Source: Prevotella sp. UBA2444 (GTDB lineage Bacteria > Bacteroidota > Bacteroidia > Bacteroidales > Bacteroidaceae). Taken from it: a stretch of DNA of 64,000 nucleotides. Positions 53,113 through 59,986 of the stretch are shown here, one piece after another (positions within the stretch are counted from its first letter, which is position 1; each line of letters starts with the position of its first letter). The stretch lies in assembly GCA_002342665.1 (NCBI GenBank), contig DDQK01000035.1, forward strand, positions 67,087 through 131,086, read 5' to 3'. Made by a program: the position numbers and the translations under genes. The notes beneath the pieces were generated by a model. It saw only the letters and a program-made list of their open reading frames with translations, did no database searches and had not been told where the DNA came from.

Positions 53113-53205
53113 ATTAGTAATATGGTAGATTTGAATATAGGTTGTAACGTTGTTACATCGCCGATGTGCAAAGGGCGTGCAACCTATAATTCTTTTTTCC
53201 TTATT
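53113..53205 (+). ncRNA. Candidate structured small RNA in the element
   Basis: Downstream of a good promoter. An outer stem pairs GAATATAGGTTG with CAACCTATAATTC (12 bp, one bulge; about 53131-53194), enclosing TAAC-GTT-GTTA and CATC-GCC-GATG hairpins, and is followed by a T-rich stretch (TTCTTTTTTCC) that could end transcription. A 36-codon ORF (53122-53232) overlaps it. No known RNA family is recognised. Confidence 0.4.
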
Positions 53206-53296
53206 GGGTTTTTAGGTTCGTTACCCCACTAGAAGTGTTAAAACCGCCGAAGTCAGGAAATGTGATCTTGGATGTTGTCAAATATAGAAGGGACTA

Positions 53297-53324
53297 ACTT
53301 TAACTTCGGACCTGGCCCCAGATT
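53297..53324. repeat. 28-bp direct repeat, right copy
   Basis: Identical to 52995-53022 over 28 bp; ends 6 nt before the rpsO terminator stem. Confidence 0.9.
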
Positions 53325-53330
53325 AAAAGA

Positions 53331-53361
53331 AAGCCCCGCAGTCGGTTGAACTGCGGGGCTT
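53331..53361 (-). terminator. Intrinsic terminator of rpsO
   Basis: 12-bp stem AAGCCCCGCAGT/ACTGCGGGGCTT with a 7-nt loop, followed on the minus strand by a T-rich run (TTCTTTTAATC). Confidence 0.85.
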
Positions 53362-53379
53362 GTCATTGGGCATATACGC

Positions 53380-53649
53380 TTACTTGCGGAGACCGAGGGC
53401 CTTGACGATGGCACGGTAGCGGTTGATGTCCTTGTTGTAAAGGTACTTCAGCAGCTTACGACGCTTACCCACGAGCATGGTCAGTGAGCGGGCCGTGTTG
53501 TGATCCTTGTGGTTCCTCTTCAGGTGCTCCGTCAGATTAGAGATGCGATAGGAGAAGAGAGCAATCTGAGCCTCGGCAGAACCGGTGTCGGTAGTGCTCT
53601 TGCCATACTGTCCGAAGATCTCCTCCTTCTTTGCCTTGTCTAAATACAT
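53380..53649 (-). CDS. rpsO: 30S ribosomal protein S15
   Basis: 89 residues from ATG at 53647-53649; the upstream ATG at 53688 would add 13 residues not seen in S15. Typical helical S15 sequence with GSAEAQIALFSYRISNLTEHLK and HNTARSLTMLVGKRRKLLKYL. Binds 16S rRNA and nucleates 30S platform assembly. A leader of about 105 nt after the promoter at 53763 may hold autoregulatory structure. Confidence 0.98.
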   Translation of the reverse strand: MYLDKAKKEEIFGQYGKSTTDTGSAEAQIALFSYRISNLTEHLKRNHKDHNTARSLTMLVGKRRKLLKYLYNKDINRYRAIVKALGLRK

Positions 53650-53762
53650 AATTTTAATAATGAGATTAATTGTTGTTTGCACATACATTCTTCTGACGCT
53701 TTTCTGCCTTAATCACAACAGATGACGTCGTCGAATGCTCCGGATTTTCCGAAATGCGGGTG

Positions 53763-53794
53763 CAAAGGTACAACTTTTTCCCCTTTCCCGCAAA
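53763..53794 (-). promoter_or_regulatory. Promoter of rpsO (-33 TTTG, -7 TACCTTTG)
   Basis: TTTG (53791-53794) and TACCTTTG (53763-53770) on the minus strand with a 20-nt spacer. Confidence 0.8.
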
Positions 53795-53812
53795 TTTTTC
53801 GCAGAAAATGTG

Positions 53813-53820
53813 TACCTTTG
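53813..53820 (+). promoter_or_regulatory. -7 box (TACCTTTG) for typA
   Basis: TACCTTTG 23 nt upstream of the typA ATG; divergent from the rpsO promoter. Confidence 0.65.
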
Positions 53821-53843
53821 CACCCGTTTTTAATCAAAAAGGT

Positions 53844-55685
53844 ATGCAGGATATCAGAAACATCGCCATCATAGCGCATGTAGACCACGGCAAGACGACG
53901 CTCGTGGACAAGATGATGCTGGCAGGTAATCTCTTCCGTGAGGGACAGAACCTCAGCAATCAAGTGTTGGACGCCAACGACCTCGAACGGGAGCGAGGCA
54001 TCACTATTCTCTCGAAAAACGTGAGTATCAACTGGAAGGGCGTGAAGATCAACATCATCGACACCCCGGGACACTCTGACTTCGGAGGCGAGGTGGAGCG
54101 TGTGCTGAACATGGCCGACGGCTGTCTGCTGCTGGTGGATGCCTTCGAGGGCCCGATGCCGCAGACGCGCTTCGTGCTGCAGAAGGCCCTGCAGATAGGG
54201 CTGAAGCCCATCGTGGTGGTCAACAAGGTGGACAAGCCCAACTGTCGGCCTGAGGAGGTCTACGAGATGGTGTTCGACCTGATGTTCTCGCTCAATGCCA
54301 CCGAAGACCAGCTGGACTTCCCCGTGGTCTTCGGCTCTGCCAAGAACGGTTGGATGGGCGAGGACTGGAAGACGCCCACTGACAATATCACCTATCTGCT
54401 CGACAAGATCATCGAGGTGATTCCTGCCCCGCAGCAGATAGAGGGCACGCCCCAGATGCTCATCACCTCGCTCGACTATTCGAGCTACCAGGGACGTATC
54501 GCCGTGGGACGCGTGCACCGCGGACAGCTGAAGGACGGCATGCAGGTGACCATCGCCCACCGCGACGGCAAGCTGGAGAAGACCAAGATCAAGGAGCTGC
54601 ATACCTTCGAAGGCATGGGCCACGTGAGGACTGACTCGGTGGACTGTGGCGACATCTGTGCCGTGATCGGACTGGAGAAGTTTGAGATCGGCGACACCAT
54701 CTGCGACTTGGAGAACCCGGAGCCCCTGGCCCCGATAGCCATCGACGAGCCTACGATGTCGATGCTCTTCACCATCAACGACTCGCCCTTCTTCGGCAAG
54801 GAGGGTAAGTTTGTCACCTCGCGCCATATCAACGACCGTCTGGAGAAGGAGCTGGAGAAGAACCTCGCCCTGCGCGTGGAGCCCTTCGAGGACTCTACTG
54901 ACAAGTGGATCGTCTCAGGCCGTGGCGTGCTCCACCTCTCTGTGCTGGTGGAGACGATGCGCCGCGAGGGCTATGAGTTGCAGGTGGGACAGCCGCAGGT
55001 CATCTATAAGTGGCTCGATGAATCCGGAAATCCCGGAACCCCCGGAAATCCCGGAGTTGTTAAGTGCGAGCCTATTGAGGAGCTGACGATCAACGTGCCC
55101 GAGGAGTTCTCCTCGAAGATGATTGATATGGTGACGCGCCGCAAGGGCGAGATGACGTCGATGGAGAATCAGGGGGAGCGCGTGAACATCGAGTTCGACA
55201 TCCCCTCGCGCGGTATCATCGGCCTGCGCACCAACGTGCTGACGGCCAGCCAGGGAGAGGCTATCATGGCCCACCGCTTCAAGGAGTACCAGCCCTACAA
55301 GGGCGAGATAGAGCGCCGCGTGAACGGTTCGATGATCTCGATGGACACGGGCAACGCCTTTGCCTACGCCATCGACAAGTTGCAGGACCGCGGCAAGTTC
55401 TTCATCGATCCGGGTGAGGACGTCTATGCCGGACAGGTGGTGGGCGAGCATGTGCACGACAACGACCTGGTGGTGAATGTGTGCAAGGCCAAACAGCTGA
55501 CCAACGTGCGTGCCTCGGGTACTGACGAGAAGGCCCGCATCATCCCCAAGACGGTGATGAGCCTCGAGGAGTGCCTGGAGTATATCAAGGAGGACGAGCT
55601 GGTGGAGGTGACGCCTAAGTCGATGCGCATGCGCAAGATCATCCTCGACCACGACCAGAGAAAGAAAGCAGCGATCAAGAAGTGA
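53844..55685 (+). CDS. typA: Translational GTPase TypA/BipA with a repeat-coded insertion
   Basis: 613 residues from ATG at 53844 (an in-frame ATG at 53754 precedes the promoter). GTPase G1 [10 protein letters not shown]3 [12 protein letters not shown]4 NKVDKP; EF-G-like domains and the BipA C-terminal domain follow. It binds ribosomes and helps 50S assembly and stress growth. Residues 394-406 ([13 protein letters not shown]) are an insertion written by a 9-bp repeat, just before [16 protein letters not shown], where homologues run straight on. Stop lies in a GTGAAAA/GTGAATA repeat. Confidence 0.97.
   Translation: MQDIRNIAIIAHVDHGKTTLVDKMMLAGNLFREGQNLSNQVLDANDLERERGITILSKNVSINWKGVKINIIDTPGHSDFGGEVERVLNMADGCLLLVDAFEGPMPQTRFVLQKALQIGLKPIVVVNKVDKPNCRPEEVYEMVFDLMFSLNATEDQLDFPVVFGSAKNGWMGEDWKTPTDNITYLLDKIIEVIPAPQQIEGTPQMLITSLDYSSYQGRIAVGRVHRGQLKDGMQVTIAHRDGKLEKTKIKELHTFEGMGHVRTDSVDCGDICAVIGLEKFEIGDTICDLENPEPLAPIAIDEPTMSMLFTINDSPFFGKEGKFVTSRHINDRLEKELEKNLALRVEPFEDSTDKWIVSGRGVLHLSVLVETMRREGYELQVGQPQVIYKWLDESGNPGTPGNPGVVKCEPIEELTINVPEEFSSKMIDMVTRRKGEMTSMENQGERVNIEFDIPSRGIIGLRTNVLTASQGEAIMAHRFKEYQPYKGEIERRVNGSMISMDTGNAFAYAIDKLQDRGKFFIDPGEDVYAGQVVGEHVHDNDLVVNVCKAKQLTNVRASGTDEKARIIPKTVMSLEECLEYIKEDELVEVTPKSMRMRKIILDHDQRKKAAIKK
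55020..55058 (+). repeat. 9-bp tandem repeat CCCGGAAAT inside typA
   Basis: About four units of TCCGGAAAT / CCCGGAACC / CCCGGAAAT / CCCGGAGTT, in frame (Gly-Asn-Pro). Confidence 0.9.
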
Positions 55686-55700
55686 AAAGTGAATAGTGAT
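55682..55700. repeat. 7-bp repeat GTGAATA between typA and the peptidase
   Basis: Two to three copies (GTGAAAA, GTGAATA, GTGATAT) starting inside the typA stop codon. Confidence 0.75.
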
Positions 55701-57803
55701 ATGAGACTAATAACGATGATCATGGGTATGGCAATGATGGCTTCGACAGGGGCCATGACCCAGGGACTCCACTATCCGGAGACCCGCAAGGACGGCACCG
55801 TGGATGAGTATTTCGGACAGAAGGTGAGCGACCCTTACCGTTGGCTGGAGGACGACACCAGCGCTGAGACCGCTGCCTGGGTGGAGGCGGAGAACAGTCT
55901 GACTACCAGTTACCTGCAGAAGATTCCCTTCCGCCAGAAACTGCTCAAGCGCCTGCGCGAGGTGAGCAACTATGAGAAGATAGGCGTGCCCTTCAAGCGC
56001 TACGGACACTGGTATATCTATAAGAACAACGGGCTGCAGAACCAGAGCGTGCTCTACACGATGGACACCCTCGACGGCGAACAGCGCACGTTCCTTGACC
56101 CCAACACGCTCTCCGACGACGGGACGGTGGCACTCAAGGGCGTATACTTCTCGCACGACGGACGCTATGCCGCCTACGCCATCTCGCGCAGCGGCAGCGA
56201 CTGGCAGGAGTTCTACGTGATCGACATCAAGACGGGGCAGCTGCTGTCCGACCATATCGAGTGGGCTAAGTTTTCGGGAGCCACCTGGCTGGGCGACGGT
56301 TTCTACTACAGCGCCTACGATGCCCCCAAGGAGGGCAAGGAGTTCTCGAATGTCAACGAGACCATCAAGATCTACTACCACAAGCTGGGCACGCCCCAGA
56401 CAGCTGACGTGCTGTTCTTCCAGAATCCCGTACAGCCCCAGCGCTTCTACGGCATCCAGGTGAACAAGGAGGAGACAGTGATGTTCCTGGACGAGAGTGG
56501 GGCAGGGGCCGGCAACAATCTCTTCGTGAGAGACCTCAGACAGCCTGGCTCGCAGTTCATCCAGATGACCAATGACATGGACTACTTCTACTATCCGATC
56601 GTCGATGGCGATAAGATATATATCTACACCAACTGGCAGGCTCCGAGGGGCCGTATGATGGTGACAGACCTGAAGCATCCCGGCATCAGCGAGTGGAAGG
56701 AGTTCATCCCCCAGGGCAAGGACGTGATAGAGGATGTCACACTGGTCAACGGACGTATCATCCTCTGTTACACCGAGGATGCCTCGACCCATGCCTATGT
56801 CTACGGCATGGACGGCAAGCGTCAGCGTGAGATCCGCCTGCCTGGCGTAGGCTCAGCTGGCTTCAGCGGAGAGAAGGACGAGCCGGAGTGCTTCTTCTCC
56901 TACACGTCGTTCACCGTGCCCGGCACCATCTACCGCTACGACATTGATGCAGACCGCAGTGAGGTGTTCGCGGCGCCCAAGGTCAACTTCCGCCTGAGCG
57001 ACTACACCTCTGAGCAGCTCTTCTTCGAGAGTAAGGACGGCACGCGCGTACCTATGTTTATCACCTATAAGAAAGGTATGAAGCGCAACGGCAAGAATCC
57101 CCTGTTGCTCTACGGCTATGGTGGCTTCAATGTCTCGCTGCCCCCGGGCTTCTCATCCAGTCGTATCCCCTTCCTGGAGAAAGGCGGCATCTATGCCCAG
57201 GTGAACCTGCGCGGTGGCTCAGAGTATGGCGAGGAGTGGCACGTGGCAGGTACGAAGATGCAGAAGCAGAACGTGTTCGACGACTTCATTGCCGCTGCAG
57301 AGTACCTCATCCGTGAGAAGTACACCTCGACGGAGCGCCTGGCCATCCAGGGAGGCAGCAACGGTGGCCTGCTGGTGGGTGCCTGTATGACGCAGCGCCC
57401 CGACCTGTATCGGGTGTGCATCCCCCAGGTGGGCGTGATGGACATGCTCCGCTACCATAAGTTCACCATCGGATGGAACTGGGCTTCGGACTACGGCACG
57501 TCGGAGGACTCGCCCGAGATGTTCCAGTACCTGCGCGGCTATAGCCCGCTGCACAACCTGAAGCCAGGAACCAGCTATCCGGCTACGCTCGTCACCACGG
57601 CTGATCACGACGACCGCGTGGTGCCTGCACATTCCTTCAAGTTTGCTGCTACCCTTCAGGCCTGTCAGGCTGGTGATGCTCCCACGCTCATCCGCATCGA
57701 CACGAAGGCTGGTCACGGTGGCGGCAAGCCTCTGGCCAAGGTGCTCGAGGAGCAGGCCGACATCTACGGCTTCATCCTCTACCAGATGGGACTCAAATAT
57801 TAA
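55701..57803 (+). CDS. Prolyl oligopeptidase family serine peptidase (S9A)
   Basis: 700 residues from ATG at 55701 (a GTG at 55689 in the repeat is rejected). Signal peptide about 1-20, so periplasmic. N-terminal beta-propeller with the typical YPETRKDGTVDEYFGQKVSD start; alpha/beta-hydrolase domain with nucleophile S553 in GGSNGG, Asp in HDDRVVP and His in KAGHGGGKP. It cleaves short proline-containing peptides. Follows typA by 15 nt. Confidence 0.95.
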   Translation: MRLITMIMGMAMMASTGAMTQGLHYPETRKDGTVDEYFGQKVSDPYRWLEDDTSAETAAWVEAENSLTTSYLQKIPFRQKLLKRLREVSNYEKIGVPFKRYGHWYIYKNNGLQNQSVLYTMDTLDGEQRTFLDPNTLSDDGTVALKGVYFSHDGRYAAYAISRSGSDWQEFYVIDIKTGQLLSDHIEWAKFSGATWLGDGFYYSAYDAPKEGKEFSNVNETIKIYYHKLGTPQTADVLFFQNPVQPQRFYGIQVNKEETVMFLDESGAGAGNNLFVRDLRQPGSQFIQMTNDMDYFYYPIVDGDKIYIYTNWQAPRGRMMVTDLKHPGISEWKEFIPQGKDVIEDVTLVNGRIILCYTEDASTHAYVYGMDGKRQREIRLPGVGSAGFSGEKDEPECFFSYTSFTVPGTIYRYDIDADRSEVFAAPKVNFRLSDYTSEQLFFESKDGTRVPMFITYKKGMKRNGKNPLLLYGYGGFNVSLPPGFSSSRIPFLEKGGIYAQVNLRGGSEYGEEWHVAGTKMQKQNVFDDFIAAAEYLIREKYTSTERLAIQGGSNGGLLVGACMTQRPDLYRVCIPQVGVMDMLRYHKFTIGWNWASDYGTSEDSPEMFQYLRGYSPLHNLKPGTSYPATLVTTADHDDRVVPAHSFKFAATLQACQAGDAPTLIRIDTKAGHGGGKPLAKVLEEQADIYGFILYQMGLKY

Positions 57804-57844
57804 GACATTAGAGATTTTTGTCTTTTTATCGTTTGTCAGGATTG

Positions 57845-58339
57845 TCAGGCATCAGCGAATACCTTGCCGTCATCGAGGGTAATCTGGAGTTTGGAGTACT
57901 CGCAGTGGAAATCGTGCTGCAGACGGTCGAGGTAGCGACGGCACTCCCACAGGCACATGGGCAGGTCGTGGAGCAGATAGTTGCCGCAGGCCTCAGGGCG
58001 CGTGGCAGGCACCTCCCGCTGGGTGAGGATCCACTGGAGGCACTCGATGGTGAGCTGGCGCATGTCCTCGACGGTATACTCGCCCAGCATGATGATGTAC
58101 ATGCCCGTGAGGCAACCCATGGGGCCGACGTAGACGACATCGTCTTTGGCGCGCGAGTTGCGGAACCAGGTGGCCATGAGGTGCTCCAGGCTGTGCATGG
58201 CAGCAGGGGCGACGGCTGGCTCGTGGTTGGGTTCGGTGATGCGCAGGTCAAAGGTGGTGAAGCCCTTGTCCTCGCGTGAGACGTAGATGCCCGGTTTCAG
58301 ACGGGTGTGGTCTATGGTGAAACTTTGAATGACTTCCAT
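57845..58339 (-). CDS. luxS: S-ribosylhomocysteine lyase
   Basis: 164 residues from ATG at 58337-58339. Metal ligands H49 and H53 in HSLEH and C118 in ACGNY; catalytic C76 in GPMGC. It splits S-ribosylhomocysteine into homocysteine and DPD, the AI-2 precursor. Lies 29 nt downstream of mtnN, which makes its substrate; the two form an operon. Confidence 0.98.
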   Translation of the reverse strand: MEVIQSFTIDHTRLKPGIYVSREDKGFTTFDLRITEPNHEPAVAPAAMHSLEHLMATWFRNSRAKDDVVYVGPMGCLTGMYIIMLGEYTVEDMRQLTIECLQWILTQREVPATRPEACGNYLLHDLPMCLWECRRYLDRLQHDFHCEYSKLQITLDDGKVFADA

Positions 58340-58368
58340 GTTGGGGATTGAAAATTTAACATTGAAAA

Positions 58369-58998
58369 CTACAGACTCTCGATGAAGGTCTTGGTGACGT
58401 GGAAGGAGTTCTGGGCGATGGTGTCCCAGAAGTCGTGGTACTGCGAGGCATCGGTGTCTCGCAGGGGGATGTCGCTGATGACGCGGAAGGAGATGAAGGG
58501 CACCTTGTAGATATGGCACACCTGTGCGATGGCGCACGACTCCATATCGACGGCACGGGCATCGGGGAAGTGGCCCACTATCTCGCGCATTTTCTCCTTG
58601 CTGTCGACAAACCAGTCGCCAGTGACAATCAGGCCTGGCTTCGCACCTGCCTGTATGGCTTTCTCCAGCAGGTAAGGGTCAGCCTGATAGCGGACAGGCA
58701 GGCCCTGCACCTGGCCATAGACGGTTGTGTCGTCGATAGCACGTCCGCAGTACACGTCGTGGTAGGTCAGTTCAGAACTCACCACCACGTCCTGCAAGTT
58801 GATATCGTCACCATTGCCGCCAGCGCATCCGCTGGAGATGATGCAGTCGGGCTTGTACTGGTGGATCATCTCCACGGTCTGTATGGCAGCATTCACGGTG
58901 GCTATCCCGCTTTTCTGCAGGATCAGCCTGTCTTCGGGGAATAATGGACGGAGCTGCTTATACTCCTTGTCCATCGCAACAATCATACCTATCTTCAT
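58369..58998 (-). CDS. mtnN: 5'-methylthioadenosine/S-adenosylhomocysteine nucleosidase
   Basis: 209 residues. Typical features: MKIGMIVAMDKEYKQL start, SSGCAGG, a conserved AVDMESCAIAQV active-site segment and RVISDIPL with catalytic Asp. It removes adenine from S-adenosylhomocysteine and methylthioadenosine, feeding luxS downstream. A block of CTCTCAAT repeats separates it from the upstream methyltransferase gene. Confidence 0.95.
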   Translation of the reverse strand: MKIGMIVAMDKEYKQLRPLFPEDRLILQKSGIATVNAAIQTVEMIHQYKPDCIISSGCAGGNGDDINLQDVVVSSELTYHDVYCGRAIDDTTVYGQVQGLPVRYQADPYLLEKAIQAGAKPGLIVTGDWFVDSKEKMREIVGHFPDARAVDMESCAIAQVCHIYKVPFISFRVISDIPLRDTDASQYHDFWDTIAQNSFHVTKTFIESL

Positions 58999-59000
58999 AT

Positions 59001-59084
59001 ATCTCTCAATTTCTCAATTTCTCAATCTCTCAATTTCTCAATTTCTCAATCTCTCAATCTCTCAATCTCTCAATCTCTCAATCT
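59001..59084. repeat. 8-bp tandem repeat CTCTCAAT upstream of mtnN
   Basis: About ten units of CTCTCAAT or CTCAATTT. The upstream methyltransferase gene ends inside it: on that strand the repeat reads TTGAGAGATTGA, coding Leu-Arg-Asp-stop. Confidence 0.92.
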
Positions 59085-59891
59085 CCTCTGCCTAACCGCC
59101 TCATACATGAGGATGGCCGCAGAGACGCTGACGTTGAGCGAATCCAGGCGGCCGAGCATAGGGATGCGGATGTGGGCATCAGCAGCGTCGCGCCACTGCA
59201 GGGTGAGACCTGTCGACTCGGTGCCCATCACGATGGCTGTGGCCTGTCGCATGTCGTAGTCGTAGTAGTCGTAGGAATCCTGCAGTTGAGCCGTCAGGAT
59301 GCAGATGCCGCGCTCCTTGAGGAAGGCGATGCACTCCTGCGAGTTACAGACGGCAGTGGGCACACAGAACACGCCTCCGATGCTGGCGCGGATGAGGTTG
59401 GGGTTGTAGAGGTCTGTCAGCGGGTCGCACACGATGACGGCATCCACGCGGGCTGCCTCTGCCGTGCGCAGGATAGCCCCCAGATTGCCGGGTTTCTCCA
59501 CGCTCTCGATGACTACCACTAAAGGATTGTTTACAGATAACAGTTTACGGTTTACAGATGATATGCTATGGTCCTTGGCCTTGACGATGGCGATCATGCC
59601 CTCAGTGCTGCCGCGATAGGCCATCTTTTCATAAACTTGCGGTGTGACTCTCGTTACAGGGAAATCACCTGTCAACTGTAAACCGTCCGCTCGGCCCGAA
59701 GGGACGCTTTCCTCAGAAAGAACAGTAAACACCTCCACCACCTCATATCCGCAGGCGATGCAGTGCTCTATCTCACGCTGGCCTTCGACCACGAAGAGAC
59801 CCTCCTCGCGGCGCAGGGAGGATTTCTGCTGCAAGGCCACGACGTGTTTCACGCGGGCATTCTGAAGGCTGCTGATGACGTTTTCTTCCAT
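59070..59891 (-). CDS. TrmH/SpoU-family RNA methyltransferase
   Basis: 273 residues from ATG at 59889-59891. SPOUT fold: N-terminal substrate-binding part (about 1-95), then the methyltransferase domain with VVIESVEKPGNLGAILRTAEA, VMGTESTGLT and IPMLGRLDSLNVSVSAAILMYEA. 2'-O-methylates ribose in rRNA or tRNA; target not predictable. A short repeat is captured at about residues 112-125 (SVNRKLLSVNN). The C-terminal LRD and stop come from the CTCTCAAT repeat. Confidence 0.92.
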   Translation of the reverse strand: MEENVISSLQNARVKHVVALQQKSSLRREEGLFVVEGQREIEHCIACGYEVVEVFTVLSEESVPSGRADGLQLTGDFPVTRVTPQVYEKMAYRGSTEGMIAIVKAKDHSISSVNRKLLSVNNPLVVVIESVEKPGNLGAILRTAEAARVDAVIVCDPLTDLYNPNLIRASIGGVFCVPTAVCNSQECIAFLKERGICILTAQLQDSYDYYDYDMRQATAIVMGTESTGLTLQWRDAADAHIRIPMLGRLDSLNVSVSAAILMYEAVRQRRLRD

Positions 59892-59900
59892 ATTTCGCTG

Positions 59901-59908
59901 CAAAATTA
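59901..59908 (-). promoter_or_regulatory. -7 box (TAATTTTG) for the TrmH-family gene
   Basis: TAATTTTG on the minus strand with 9 nt between box and ATG; short leader. Confidence 0.6.
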
Positions 59909-59910
59909 TA

Positions 59911-59940
59911 AAAAATCCGTGGAATCCGTGTCATCCGTGG
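59911..59940. repeat. 9-bp repeat AATCCGTGG between divergent promoters
   Basis: Three imperfect copies (AATCCGTGG, AATCCGTGT, CATCCGTGG), same period and position class as 38303-38330. Confidence 0.8.
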
Positions 59941-59951
59941 CAAAAAAGTTG

Positions 59952-59959
59952 TACCTTTG
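59952..59959 (+). promoter_or_regulatory. -7 box (TACCTTTG) for the YfhO-fkp unit
   Basis: TACCTTTG 27 nt upstream of the ATG at 59987. Confidence 0.65.
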
Positions 59960-59986
59960 CACACAAAATAAAGAAACTTGCAAGTT

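Larger units (their letters stand above)
52995..53324. mobile_element. About 330-bp repeat-bounded element (non-autonomous)
   Basis: Segment bounded by two identical 28-bp direct repeats 302 bp apart. It lies between the kinase gene body and the rpsO terminator. It carries no transposase, but has a promoter (53076-53106) and a multi-stem RNA candidate. The GGACCTGGCCCC core resembles, from memory, the GGGG-C-AGGTC motif often seen around RAYT/IS200-like transposases; unverified. Confidence 0.55.

Noticed and set aside
53122..53232. 36-codon ORF in the 28-bp-repeat element
   Set aside because: Overlaps the strong RNA stem structure; too short to judge, no family recognised. Kept only as a remark on the RNA candidate.
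53206..53232. tRNA T-arm-like GGTTCG sequence
   Set aside because: No acceptor, anticodon or D arm could be placed around it, so it is not called a tRNA.
53709..54827. 372-codon minus-strand ORF opposite typA
   Set aside because: Covers the rpsO and typA promoters and the typA GTPase domain; composition is that of an antisense frame.
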